Shown: piece after piece, positions 11,342-24,754 of the stretch
Position numbering within the stretch: position 1 is the first letter of the stretch
Layout: each line of letters opens with the position of its first letter
Assembly (NCBI GenBank): GCA_002794785.1
Contig: NBBA01000011.1
Location: 1 to 64,000 of the forward strand
DNA length: 64,000 nucleotides
Reading direction: 5' to 3'
Source: Coniferiporia sulphurascens
Lineage: Eukaryota > Basidiomycota > Agaricomycetes > Hymenochaetales > Hymenochaetaceae
Program-made: the position numbers and the translations under genes
The notes under the pieces: model-generated
What the model was told of the DNA's origin: nothing
Databases searched by the model: none
Seen by the model: only the letters and a program-made list of their open reading frames with translations

Positions 11342-13429
11342 TGGAGTACGACGTCTGAGATAGATCAGGACTTGAGGTAAGAAAGGACAACTTGCGGAGC
11401 CTATATATACAGTACATGTACGGAAGACCGTCATCCTTCAAGTTGAACGCGCGAGGATAATCGTAGGGAAGCACCTGAGGTTCCTTCATCATTTTTTGAT
11501 TATCTGCGCTTCTATAGGTAAAGTCCAGGGGAGGAATCATTCTGATGTCGAAAGCCGGAAGTTCAAGTTGAAGAAGTTGCACAATAGCAATAGCATCAGT
11601 GGAGTGATATGAACGTCGTTTGTCAAGTCGAAAAACTATTTCACAGGGGCGGCTAAGGCCAAACTACCAATGTTACAAGCAGTTCGTAGAAAACGAATCA
11701 CATTATAACAAAGGCAAGATTCCGGCTTGAGCCCTCCGGGACCGCTTCACGCGCGCAGATCACGGGCCGCACTAATTGTAGCTTTTCGGGTTCGTGATAG
11801 CTTGGAAGCATGCTACTGGCATTGTGCAGGGAAGCCACTCTAGTATTGAAGCCGGTTGTCAGTTACGATAATGATAAGACCGGCGCACAGCATTTCCGGA
11901 TCGAGCAAGGACCTCAAAAAGAAAACATGAAGGTGACAACAACCGCGAAGGACCTAGCTTCAGTTGAAACCAATGCGGTCAGATTTCTAGCCAAGTACGA
12001 TCGTACAGGCAGTTTCTCCTGAATTCCTTCTGATTATCCCGCGATAAGAATTCAGTAATCAGATCGGAGTTAAGCCATGGTTTCAACACAGGGCAAGTTG
12101 CGATTACTTGTTTGATGATAGACTGCAGCAAGCACTAGCAAAGGTCGTGCATGGTACCAAGGCATTGCAATCGTTGTCCTCGATTCTGAACGCACTGGGG
12201 GAATTCTATTAGTTCGTCTCCGTACGCGAAAACACCTGCCATGCTTGAAGCCGTTATATAAAAGACGTGTTTCAGCACACCACACTATAACATGTACTCA
12301 TCCGGCATGTTGTGCTCGAAGCTGTTCCCGTCTCCTATTTCTTGCTCATTGCGCTCTACACGCATCGTGCACGGTCTTACAGTCATCATTCTCACTAAAT
12401 TTTCTCGTCACCTTATCCTTGAAAGTACTAGAGAAACACAGCATTTTCAACAGCCTTGGCAGTCAAGTACCGATTCGGAGCCACTTACAGCCTGGAGGTA
12501 CCCTCTTTTTCCCTTTTTTACATCGGGGGGAGAGCGTCAGTGTAGACCTTGAATGCCCATTTCCCGGCGGAAGGGTGGTCTACTCCCGACACAGACACGG
12601 GACCATATTATGAAACACATTTAGTTGGGCTGATGATGGTGGCGATGGTTTCACAGGGCGGCCAGTAAAGCCTAAAGGCACCGATGACTCGGAACATGAA
12701 ATGTTGCCGTGGATGTGGCAGTGTATAATACTACAAAGTTGTATTCGTGGGAAAATAAAAGCAACCCAAAAATCCACGACAACTGGTGCTTACGCGTTTT
12801 GATCACCGCTGCCACCATTCTTGTCTCCTTCACAATTGAAATCTGCTCATGACCCAAAGCTTACACAGAAAGAGCGCTCAGGATTGCGTTTCAATGGTCG
12901 AGAAGATCGATCGTAAGCCTCTCATTTAGTCGCGCCGAAAGTCGCGCTTGGTCCAAATTCACGCTAAGGAAGCACAGGCCCACTGGCACCCGCTCATCAA
13001 TCACCAACTTGAATAGGCAACTAGCAGATCCTGCTTCGTCACGGTCTTCCTAACTTCTAGAGGGGGAAGCCGCGGTTCTCACAAAATCAATGGGCGCCTT
13101 CAGAAAGGTCTTTTCATTCCTATTTTCCTTTCTATCTGTGGATGACTAAACTCTGAGCAGTATGAAACCCAAGGGGCTCAGGCTTTTGTGTGGTATGGTG
13201 GACCTGTGCCTGCGCCGAATTACCGTGAAAATCTCGCCAGCTCGTTGTGAGCAGGATCTAAACACAAAACATATGGGACGTCACAACTTAGGCTTAGTCA
13301 AATTCAGGGTGTTACAGGGCCGTACGAATTTGCGCGGACTTTTCACAGCTGTGATACATAGATTGCAGCTTAAGGTCCCGTTGGGATGCCCGCTCCCCCC
13401 TTTCTTCACTGGCTGTCTTGCCCCCCACC
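11342..13429. other. Gene-poor region upstream of the plus-strand PKS
   Basis: About 2.1 kb without a supported gene. ORFs at 11810-12022 (plus), 12245-12613 (plus) and 12580-12857 (minus) are short, overlap other frames and match nothing recognised. The last few hundred bases should contain the promoter and 5' untranslated region of the PKS; I could not pick out a convincing TATA box. The start context CACCATGGG at 13426-13434 is strong. Confidence 0.4.
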
Positions 13430-16400
13430 ATGGGTACCCTGGTACACCGGCTTATCGATGTCTCGACGTCCGTCGAGACCTCTTCAACCGCAAGCATTGA
13501 ATGCTGCGGCGATGTGCTGTCATACCGCCAACTACTTATTCTATCATGCAGACTTGCTGAAAGCCTCCTCCACCAATTTGGCGAAAAGCCAGTGGTCGCC
13601 ATAATCAGCGAGAATCATCCGTATGTGCTGATGGTTATTATAGCCACATGGATTCTAGGCGGGACCGCGGCTCCCTTGGATTACCATATGCCAGAGTTAC
13701 TCCTGCGTGGAATGCTTCAGGGAGTCTGCCCGACGTGCGTCGTCCTTCCCGAGGACTCCACCGTGAATCAAGCACTCGCTAAAGGTTCATATCCGCCTCC
13801 TAAAACATATTATAGCTCTCATTTTTCAAATTTCAGATCTGGACTTAGCTACCTACGTCTATGCGCAATCAAGTTCAGGGATTCCACAACTCCTAAAACG
13901 CTTCAGCATTGACAATTTGGAGCTACCCGTCTTTCGCGAAAATCAACTTCCAAAGCCCTCAGACGATGCACTTTATCTATATACCTCGTCTGCATCGTCT
14001 GCCTCGAATCTCAAATGCGTGCCCATCACCCACGGCGCACTATATGCAAACTGCATTGCCAAAAGTGTTGCATTCCGCTCCGAACATCCATCTGTTAAAG
14101 GACTGCGTACACTTGGTTGGGGCCCATTTTCACACATTATGGCACTTGCTCATGATTTTGGTACTAACACGATCCTTGCTGCGGGATGTTATGTTTTCGG
14201 TATTCCACCCTCGTCCTATCCAAGTTCAAAAGCACATGTCGATGTTCATGCATACCTAGACAGAGGCCAGGTGTACAACACAGGTGCTATTCTTATGCGA
14301 ACAGCGGCGCGGACCGAGACAAATATGTTTTCTGGAGTACCGTGGATCTTAAAACAGTTCATGGAAGTTTGTGCAAGCCAGCCAGAATATAAATTTGTGC
14401 TCCGGAATTTTCATGAAATTCACAGCGGAGGGGCAAAACTTGATGACGATGTGGTACAGTGGGTCACGACTAACCGGATACAGCTTAATGTCGGTATCGG
14501 CATGACAGAACTGGCAGGTACGCATTGCTCTCCGTTTACGTTTATTCTGTCTGATATCCTAGAAAGGCTCGCTTTTTCAGGCTCGCTCAACGGATATGGT
14601 TGACGGTGGCTTCCGTATCTCTTCTTGCATGATTGCAGAGGCGAATCTTAGTCTGGTCGATGATAAAGGAGAGGAAAGCCAGTCGTGTCAGTTTGCGGAG
14701 TCCTTTTAGCTTATTTTCATATCCTAACTCTTATCTCCAGTCGGCGAATTAGTTATCAGTAGCAAAAACATCAGCAAGGGCTATTTAAACTTCAAGAGTG
14801 CTGCACATTCTACCGACGTTGATGGCGTCACGACTTTTCGCACAGGAGACATGTATCGTTTGTCCCATGGGTACCTGGCTTGGCAAGGACGCCGCGAAGA
14901 CTATATCCAGCTCCTCTCAGGGGAGCTGCTTGACCCACGTCAACCCGAGCAACAACTTTCTTTGTCGCCGTACATTGCTCGTGCATGTCTTTTTGGGAGC
15001 AATTTCTTACGTGGTGCCGCAGACTTCGTATGTGCGGTAATAGAAGTTCCTGATACAGGATTTTTCCCGAAGCTGGTCATGCGCGCTTTTGCAGAAGTTA
15101 ATAAAACACTCCACCCGCCTCTGCGCGTACCGTGGGCACGGATACTTGTGCTAGAAGACGGGGAGAAGATTCCTGTGACACGGAAAGGGCTAATATGGCG
15201 GAAGGTGCTTGAAGACAGGTTTGGAGAGCGCTTCGGAGCTATCCTGGAGGACCCCAAACTGTCACGATTTCATGAGAAAGACTATGAGAAGGACAAATCG
15301 GACTTAAGGGGCCATGTGCAATCTACAGAGGACGTTAAAGCTGATTTGAAGAACATAGTCGCTAATGTCCTAGGCCTCTCAGAGGAGCAGATGTCGGACA
15401 ATGTCGGAGTGACGTTCGCCGAGGTCAGTCCTAAGTCTCTAATTGTACACATACAGCTAGGGTTAATAACTTTCCATCAGCTCGGGATGGACTCAAATAT
15501 GGCCATACGAATTATTTCGACTTTGAATTATCGATTTCGCCTAGACCTCCCTATGAGCGCCTGCCATGACTATACTAATGTCAACCAACTCGCCAATGCA
15601 GTGCTTACAATACTTACGAACCACGTGGAAGTACAGAGGGTGGAACCGTTAACATCAGAAAGCCCTACTATTCCTTCCGCTGATGTTGCCATTATCGGAC
15701 ATTCCCTTCGCCTTCCAAGAGGGATAAACGACGCAGATTTATTCTGGCGAGCTTTAGTAGAGCGCCGAGAAGACCTCCTTACGACTATCACAGACGATCG
15801 TTGGATACATTCGAGTTTCTACGTCCCTCCTGGCTCTGAGACTCCCGCTGGCTCTTACAATTTCACTAAGACTGGGCGTATAGAGGTTTCAAGCTACGAT
15901 AATGCGTTTTTCGGCATCAGCCCCGCTGAAGCCTACTTTGTTTCTCCGTCGTCCCGGATTGTATTGGAACTGGCCATAGAGGCACTTGAAAATGCTAACA
16001 TCCCGCTCTCAGCTATTAAAGGGAAGAAGGCTGGTGTATTCGTCGCCGTGGGTCCCCAATCCGGTTACTCAGAGCTCATCTATGAGGATAAAGGGTACGA
16101 AGGTGAGCACTTTGGTGGGTTTGTTAATCTTATGTATATACGCATAGTCCACTTCCTCAGGATATGGCCGGCATTACGGTAGCGGCCTTTTGGACAGTAC
16201 GGTATCCGGACGGCTAAGCTAGTGAGTCTAACGTACCACACAGTGTGAGCGAAGGCCTGACAAACACTGATCTATAGCTTTCTGGACATCCATGGACCGT
16301 CTATTTCACTTGATACTGCGTGCAGCGGCGGAATGGTAGCTTTAGATAATGGTAATATTTCTTCAACTAGGCCTGATATTGAGTTAATTTCATTTTATAG

Positions 16401-19400
16401 CCGTTCGCAGTATTAGAGATGGATCGAGTGAGCTTGCAATTGTTTGCTCCGTAAGCGTGCATCTATGGTATGTTCTTTATGTGCTCCTATCCAATTGGCC
16501 TATCCACTGAGTTTTTCGACTTTCTTAGGCCAGGAAACTTCAGGTATATGTCGAGGCTATTCCTCTTCGGTCAACCACTGACGTATTCTTGCAAGCTTCC
16601 TATCTTCCAACAAGATGAGCTCGATAAGCGGACGCTGTGCAGCCTTTACTAAGGACGCGGACGGTTATGCTCCATCGGAAGGCGCAGTAGCTTTCATTCT
16701 GAAAAGTAAATCATCTGCTATACGTCATAACGACAATATCCTTGGTATAGTAAAGTCGACATCAGTGCAACACAATGGACGTTCCCAGGGCCTGGCAGCG
16801 CCGAACGCGAGGGCTCAAGCCGACCTACAGAGGACACTTATAACCAATGCAGGTGTAACTGTTTCTGATATTGAGTATGTAACGTATATTGACCGCTTAC
16901 AGTATGACTAACAAACATACCGATAGTTTCATCGAGACCCACGGTACTGGGACGATTCTCGGGGATATGCTAGAAATACAGGCGATACGCGAGGTGTTTA
17001 ATGGATCCCACGATGCGAATTCGCCACTTATACTTGGCGCAGCAAAGACAGTATTTGGGCATACAGAAAGTGCCGCAGGTCTTGTGGGTATAGCAAAAGC
17101 GATTCATTCATTTCGAAATGAGTTGGTGCCTGGGCTCGCACATATGAACGGCGATAATCAGAGTACTGGTCTTGACAGTTCAAGTGGTCCGCTCCGGGTT
17201 TCATGCCATTCTACTTCGCTTCACAGACGCGTGGCCGGTGACTCGTTATCGCCGTACCGATCACTCGTTTTGTACGTTTTATCGTTTTCACACGACTTCT
17301 TGCAACTGACAGGATTATTCCAGAGCATACGGTTTCGCCGGTACTATTAGCGGTGCCGTATTGGAAGAGTACCGACCGGAAGACGCTACCGATCCAGTGC
17401 CAACAGACGCAAAACAAATCACTTATGGATCTTCCATATCTGTCCCAGCCCATCTGTTCGTCCTCAGCGCTAAGACGGAGAAAGCCCTGCTTGAATATTT
17501 GCGTGCTTACATCGCATTCTGCAAAATTGCGGACGAAGCGGACTTGGCCAATATCTGCTATACGGCTTGCGTAGGCCGTGAAAATTACCAGTTCCGGTTC
17601 GCGTGTTCTTGCATATCACTAAAGGACCTCACGTCACAAATCGAAGAAAATCTCGCCTCAGTAGCGAAAAAGCCGATCTCTGCAGTCACATCGAGGCCAC
17701 GCGTCGCATTCGCATTTCCAGGTCAAGGCTCCCAATGGCAAGGTATGGGTCGTGCTCTTGCAGACATCGACAAACGCTTCTGCGAGTGTTTGATGAACTA
17801 TGCGCACCAGGCCGGTGAACTTCTCAGTATCGACTTGGTACCTCTTCTTTTCGAGCGCAAGACTACGGATGACAAGGACAAGACAAGTGAAATAAACGAG
17901 ACACATCTGTCCCAGACGTGTATATTCGTATTCCAGTGTGCAATGGTGCAATGGCTAGGCTATATCGGAATCCGGCCGGACGCCGTCCTTGCGCACAGCC
18001 TTGGAGAAATCTCAGCTGCAGGTAAATCAAACTTGATCATCGCATGTGCACAAAGCTTACAATATGCAACGAAATTAGTGGTAGCAGGAGTCATGAATTT
18101 CCACACCGCGCTCGAGTTCGTCATTGTACGGGCAAACGCCATGCGTCCGGAGTATATAAACGGCGGACTCATGGCTGCACTCCACGCCCCAGCTGGACAA
18201 ATAGAACAGCGAATGGCTGCTCTAGATCTGAGCATGGCTGTTTCTATTGCCGCATACAACTCGGAGACGCAGAATGTCGTGTCTGGTGATGCGCAGTCGG
18301 TACGAAGGCTCGTTGACGATCTAACAGCGAAGGCAATCAAGGGTACAATTCTTTCTGCGAACCAAGGTCTGCTGTTTTATTGCAAACCTCTATTTCACGT
18401 TAATAACTGTACCCCAGGCTTCCACAGTCAGTGCATCGATGCCGCTCTTGTCCCCATCCGCGAATGTCTCGAACGCCTTGGAGATAGCATCGGAAAGCCG
18501 AATATTGCATATTACTCAAGTGTCGAGGGTCGAGCTTTGGAGTCCGATGAGCGTCTGAGCGCGGATTACTGGGTAAGTAGCTTTGTCTCGTGAATTTTCG
18601 TGGCTAATATTTCTTCTACAGGTCAAGCAAGCGCGCCAGCCCGTTCGTTTTTCGAATGCCGCACGTGAATTCCTGACGGAGAGCAAGTGTCAAGTCGTCG
18701 TCGACGTCGGGCCTCAGAATGTGATCGCACATCTGCTGAAGGACGCGATCAGCCGGACACCGAGTAACATGGCCATTTCTTCTCTATGCGACAGGCCTGT
18801 GACGAATTCGCTCACGCCGCTGATACAAAGTATGGCGACGCTGTTTGTACTCGGTGCCACGCCCAACTTCGAGGAGTTCTACGCGGGTCGGCGTGTGGGC
18901 CTGAAGAAAATAGCGATTCCGACATACCCATGGCAGAAACAGCGCCACTTCCCGACGATCATTCCTTCAAGGACGGATTCATCGAGCAGCTCGCGTGCTG
19001 ATCGTACGTACTCGAAAACCTGGGATATTGGAAAAGAGCTAGGCCCAATACTTAGGAAAGGACATACTCTCAATGGGGTTCCTATCGTGCCTGCTGCAGC
19101 GCTGGCCGTGTTTGTATCACTTGAAACACGAAAGCGGTGGTCGGGAAGCATCGATTTGCGTATTCTGAAACCAATCTTTCTCGAGCCCCTCGCACAGGAC
19201 ACCCTAAGACTCGACATAAACGGGAGTTCTTTCACTTGTACTCACCTACGGAACACCACCGAGAAGGAAATTGTGTGCTCAGGAACTTTAAGAGCTGTAT
19301 CCCCAATATTAGACGTATTCACGCCGACAAATACCGCGGGATCAAAGCCGTCTATCGCGAAGGATGAGGTATACAGGCTTTTGGAAACTAATCATGTAAA

Positions 19401-21827
19401 GTTTGGACCGGATTTTCAGAATATCCGAACCGTGGATTTTTCAGACTCGAGTGCGGTGGGACATATCGATGTATTATCATCCGGTCAGGATCAGGTTGAC
19501 CTCGTGCGCAAAGTAGACGCTTGCATTCACTTGCTGGGGTCAATCACATCCGAGCTACCGCTCGAGTTGAGTCAAGCCGGCGCCTTCCTCCCCTCGTCTC
19601 TAGCCAACTTCAGGCTGTATGCGGACTCTCTTCCGGATAGCTTCAAATGCATTTATCGGCTTCCCATTAGGGTCGCTTCCAATTTCCGAAAAGCAACGGC
19701 AACTTTCGAAGTGCGATCACTAAGTGGCGATCTTCTCGCTTTTTGCGGAGAGTACAGCGTCGCCTGGATTCCTTCTGATTTACCACATATAGGCCGTGGG
19801 ACGCCGAATAGCAGTATCTCGCTAATGAAAACGGTTTGGCTCGAAACCCCTCTTCAGTTGCTTGCAAAGTCTCCGACATTGCATGTATCCGCAGAAGTGA
19901 TTTATATCGGAGCAGGGATTATGAAAGAGTCGTTCAAGGCCTATGCAGAGTATAACTCCTTGACATTCCGTATTCTGGATGATTTCAATTCTTTCTTTGA
20001 CAACACAGGCTGCGAAGCCTGTTCCGACCCGTCACCAAGCTCAGGATCTTCTCACCACGGTCAATGGTGCCCAAAACTCGAGGTCGTATACTACATCGTA
20101 TTCGACACTACATCCCTTAGTGGAGCTGATGTCTCGGAATCGAGCATTGCGTCGATATCAGCTGTTGCTCTTGACTCTATCAAAGCAATTGCTCCACACT
20201 TACATCGGTCTAAAATTGCTTCAATGATTGTCCTAACACAAGATGCTCTTCGGGTACTGCCGCAGGCGGGACTGCCACTTGTAAATAACGAAGAAAGTGC
20301 AGTATCACAGAATCATCTTCTTGGAAGTTTTATACAGGGTATGGTCCGTGTGCTGCGTCAGGAGACCTTATCAGAGCTCGTTTCTGTCCTCGACATTCCC
20401 AATGGTACTCTCACGAGTGAAGTATGTTCTCTTGTGTTCCTCGAACTGAACAACCCAGGACGTGGTAAAACGTCACCCGTTGTATATCGATATTCGGAAA
20501 ATGGCGGGCCTATTCGCTTGGAGCCTCGTTTGGTGGAGGATAACTATTCGACTCAGATACTAAAAAAATCGAGGCCGCCGAGGGATGTCCGAAGATGTGC
20601 AATTATCGTTGGTATGGGTGACATAGGCATTGCACTAGCAAGACAGATGATAGAAGAGAATTGGTCTGCTGTAGTTTTTGTTGGTCGGAGGGCTGAGAAG
20701 GATCAAGAGGTAACAAATATCCCTGTATTTTATTTTGTGAGCTGGCTACTAACTATTACGAAGGTTGTAGCGACTCTCGCCAGCTTTCACTCCAGAGACA
20801 CGCATATTCGTTATATGCAAGCTGATGTGGGGTCTTATCTGTCTATCTGTGGCGCCCTAGCTAGGACTAGGGACGAGGTCGGCCCAATTTATTCTATCGT
20901 ACATGCCGCAGGTGTGGTCAAAGATTCTCTGATTGGAAATACTAGCCATGAAGATCTCGATACTGTATTGAAACCCAAGGCTTTGGGTGCCTGGAACATA
21001 CATCTTGCATGCCAAGAACTCGGGATTGACGTGAATCGCTTCATTATGCTTAGCAGTCTAAGGTAGAGCTTCCATATCAAAATTTTGCATTTCTGGTACT
21101 GATTTCGAAAACCGTTCAGTGTTCCCTTAGGAAACCCCGGTCAAATTTCGTATGTAGCAGCGAATTCCTTCCTGGATGCCCTCGCTGGATATAGAACCGC
21201 CACCGCGAAGGCAGGTTCTACGTCACGCTCTTTATCTATTCAACTTGGGGCTTGGGAGTCCCGTCTCACCACGGAGCTAAGGCGTGACGATTCGGCCAAC
21301 TCTGCAGTCCTAAATATCTCACAAAGAGAAGGCGCACCGTTACTCTTGAAAATTATTGAACAAGGTGGAAAGGGAGACCATGCGCCCACGGTAGTACCCA
21401 TACTTGCGAAAATAAACTTTGAGCTGTTGCTTGGGAGGGGGACGTACGTGAGAGACCCTTACTTCAGCGAGGTCCTTAAGAGCGATGGAAGCCAACCTTC
21501 TGCCTCTGTACTTACCAGCCTGGACATCTCGTGTACCTCCATCCTGCAGTTTGTTTGTAGCCAATTGCAGGAAATACTTGGTATGGCCCCTTCGGATGAA
21601 AATATTCTTAGTACGTTACTTTTCACTGCGAAAATGGTCTTTTCCGATCCTTCGTTTCCACAGACTCATCAACATTGTTCCTTTCACTCGGCGTTGACTC
21701 GATCTCTTTCACACAACTCCGTGCCGATATTTTCAGGAAGTTCAAAGTTGACCTTCCCCTGAGCTTTCTCGGAGAGGACGCACTCACGCTGGGGGATTTG
21801 GTAGATTATACTATAGGCAAGCTATGA
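13430..21827 (+). CDS. Hybrid polyketide synthase 1: A-ACP-KS-AT-DH-KR-ACP (2494 aa)
   Basis: Iterative type I PKS with an N-terminal adenylation domain. Eighteen exons stay in frame: 13430-13784, 13837-14517, 14567-14686, 14741-15423, 15481-16102, 16161-16221, 16278-16351, 16401-16467, 16529-16543, 16596-16874, 16927-17271, 17324-18021, 18079-18366, 18418-18572, 18622-20709, 20764-21062, 21120-21610 and 21664-21827. Domains: A about 1-530 (loop YTSSASS near 167-173 instead of a glycine-rich one; RTGD 419-422); ACP with LGMDS (S618); KS about 680-1110 (C856, H991, K1026, H1031); AT with GQGSQWQGMG and AHSLGE (S1326); DH with HTLNGVPIVP (H1629); KR with GMGDIG, S2275, Y2288, N2292; C-terminal ACP LGVDS (S2453). 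No ER, methyltransferase, thioesterase or reductase was seen. All KS, AT, DH and KR catalytic residues look intact. Product and starter acid are unknown. Confidence 0.9.
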
Positions 21828-22552
21828 AGGACATGTTCACAAACACCTACAGTACATGTATCTAATGAAACCGAGATTTATTCAAGCTTTTCCATGCGAG
21901 GGCGAAGCATTCACGTAATGTACAGTACAGTTAAAAAATACAATCAACAGGGTACATACCGCATACAACTTCTATCAGTTAATAAACTAAGAATAAAAAC
22001 TACATAAAGAAAGCCTTGTCTCGTTCGGTTACGTGCCTCACCTTTATAATTCGTACAAATGCTCGTATATACTCATTCCGAGGTAGCGCTTTTGCGAAAT
22101 TGTAGTTTTCGGTCACGTGATCTGGCTCAGGTCGTTTTCATCACCCGAAATGGTAACGTCGGGTTCGAAGCCTCGAAGATACCCCGTACATAACAACCTT
22201 AATTGCGCCAAAGGAAGAGAATTGAGCTCTAAACTTCATTTTGTAAACTCGTCCCTGCTCTCGACAAAACCTCTATTATAGGGTAACGAGTAAACACGTA
22301 TAATGGCCGATTTTGGTAATCCAACACTAATGCACCGGTTAGGGGCCCTGAGGCTTTGAAGCCAACCAGACGTTCGTGTTTGAAGATATCAACAGTCGGC
22401 GAACATTTTTTTGGAATGCCGCTCAACCATCGTATGCATGACAGTTCGATCTTGGGCGATTCCGAAATCGAAATTGTTGTCCCTTGATCATCATCATCTT
22501 TCTGACAGGCCTGGCATCGCTGAATCTGGACGAAGTCTATAATTACCGATGA
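21828..22552. other. Intergenic between PKS 1 and the unrecognised gene
   Basis: Holds the 3' flank of PKS 1 and the upstream region of the gene starting near 22553. No motif, RNA or repeat was recognised. A short minus-strand ORF at 22229-22426 has no support. Confidence 0.4.
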
Positions 22553-24330
22553 ATGGGAGCGATTTATTGCGAGGGTTTATTTGAGGATAGGAGTTCGTTC
22601 ACTGCGGAATTCTCTTCAGGCGATTACGAATACCGCCTGTCCACCATGCCCTCTGTCGATACGGCCAATGTTACCAACAGGCGAAGTCCTTGTCCTTGTC
22701 CTCGGGGCTCGAACATTTCACCTTGCAAGCTCAGACGCACAACCTCTACCGATTCTCTGAAATCAGTCTTTTCGCATCTGTCAACTTCAACAATGACTGC
22801 GAGTGATCTCCCGGGGACGGGTCGTGTGCTCGACAAATTCGTCTTCACGCGCGGGGGACGCGCTCTCGAGGCCTCATTAGCCCGTCTCGCCCATGTGGCG
22901 GGCTACGGGCCTGCCGCGACGGCACTCCGCATTGGAAAGAATCTGCAAGGCTTCAGCCTGCGGGGTGACATGTCGGTTGGATCAACTCTTTCTAGTCTTG
23001 CCGCTGGGGAACCCCAAAATCTAAGACTTGAACTTGGACTCGTGCAAGATATCCCTAGCCTAAGAGCGGACTGTAAAAGACTTTTTGAGTACTCGTTGTA
23101 TGAGAATCCGGTGTCTAGTGATTGCGCTTTCTAACCATATGTCCTGTATTCAGATCAGATTCTCCCGTCACGCGAATCCAAGCACTAAAGATGATTGTCA
23201 CCCTATTTATCCGCTTCCCGTATCTCAACATCTACTTCGACATTCCTGAAATTTCGGAGCCTTACTTCTGCAGCCGGCCTATTTTGCTTATGCACAGTAA
23301 AAATATAGCAGTTGAGGACGAAGTGCTAGCAAGTGACTTATCCCGGATGGCGCACGCGTGTCTTGTCGCGTCTGATACCCAAGAGAGCGTCGCGCGCCTA
23401 GTGGACCACCTTGCAGAAAGCACAAAACGAGGGCATGATCAAAGGAGGGCATCTGGCACGGGCCCTGGAGATATCTTGCCGAATGGAGAACTAATTCAAA
23501 AATACTGCACGTATGCATATCCTCTTCATTATTGCTAAAGTGGATAATAATGAGTTCTCTCGTGTAATTGGTGCGCTACTGTCATAGGGATCCGACGACA
23601 TCCTTTGCGGCACTGCGTTTCACGAGCCTCATCTTCCGGCACTCGTTCCTAGCATGTGGACAAGACTTTTATGTCAAGCTCAATTTTGCCACTAGGGACT
23701 TCTGGAAGCCCCTCTTCGACTGCATCACTAAGCACATACAGGGTATGAATACGAATGTGCAACGATTCGACTGCCGCAGTGAATCTGCTAAATATGGTAT
23801 CAGTCCTGGCTCGTCGGGTTCCAGTTTGGACGTCGAGCAAGATATAGAGGGCATCAACCTCTTTTCGGAAACCGTCCTCGAAATGCTCTTTCGTGCGATC
23901 TCTTGGGACCCACACTACAAATACGCAAGGTGGTCCCCGTTCATACAGGTCGTCGTGTCCCTTTTTAAGTTGTGAGTCCATTCGTTCCTAGACCCACCTT
24001 GCGGCGCGTCTGATTCGTCCTAATAGTAATAACGCTCATGATTTGTACCCGGACGCTGCATTTATTGCTTTGGAAAAAGTCGAGCCCCAACTAACAGAGT
24101 TTTCCGTCGTCGCAGAAAGCCGTCCTTATAAAGGAGAGCTGAAGAAGTTGATTAGATCGGCATCGTATACCGGTCTTTCTTCTTTAATGACGTCCCCCTT
24201 GCGGGATTCATTAGCCTACCTACTTGACCCCACTTCTTCTGAGAGGCGAAGTAAATCATTTGTCCTCGTGGATCAATCATTATCGTCTCCTAGGCTTAGA
24301 CGTCGCGCGGAAAGGCGCAGTACCCGGTGA
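22553..24330 (+). CDS. Hypothetical spliced protein between the two PKS 3' ends
   Basis: Not recognised. Four exons with consistent phases can be joined: 22553-23088, 23154-23510, 23588-23971 and 24027-24330, giving about 526 residues. Starts at 22646 or 22794 are equally possible. The N-terminus is Ser/Thr/Pro-rich and probably disordered, with a basic patch (KLRRTTSTDSLK). The middle is rich in leucine and hydrophobic helices (TRIQALKMIVTLFIRF; SVARLVDHLAES), suggestive of a helical repeat fold, but this is only an impression. There is no signal peptide or clear membrane segment, and the C-terminus is Ser/Arg-rich. It reads in the same direction as PKS 1 and converges on PKS 2. The coherent splice model is the main evidence that it is real. 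Confidence 0.5.
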
Positions 24331-24754
24331 ACGAGCTTGTCTCCGCCAAGGAATAACATCCTCCATGCCCAGTCCTATTCGTCACGTCGTTAGAGACCTC
24401 CGCTTTATCACTAGTCCTTCCATTTCCTCATTCGTGTCGTATCCATTTAACTTGTCGAAGTCGGCAAAATCGGCCGTCTTCGACGAGCCTCTTTCGTGGC
24501 CTTTACGTTGCAGCATTTCCACACTCGAAGATGGGAGTCACCATACTCAAGCTTGCTATTGTCCTTACTTTTCTGAAGGTAACCTTTTTTGCGAAGACAA
24601 GCCTCGCAATTGTCTGTCGTCTGTTAAAACCACTTTGTAGAAACACTGTGTATAATTGAAAAGTACAATTGGTAGGACGGTATCAAAAAATATCTAAGTC
24701 ATTCAAGGGCGTGCCCATTAAGACGGTAGTAAAAGATCAGCGGATACAGTGCCT
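24331..24754. other. Convergent 3' flank between the unrecognised gene and PKS 2
   Basis: Short spacer where the plus-strand gene and the minus-strand PKS converge. A plus-strand ORF at 24224-24640 extends into it in another frame and is not supported. No terminator or repeat was identified. Confidence 0.4.

Noticed and set aside
17658..18340. Antisense ORFs of about 100-126 codons within the PKS genes
   Set aside because: They mirror conserved AT-domain codons on the coding strand and are shadows of the real frame.
13430..21827. PKS 1 as a pseudogene because of many stops in all frames
   Set aside because: Each interruption falls in a GT-AG intron; the 18 exons sum to 7485 nt in one frame and the junctions restore conserved KS, AT and KR motifs that match the paralog.
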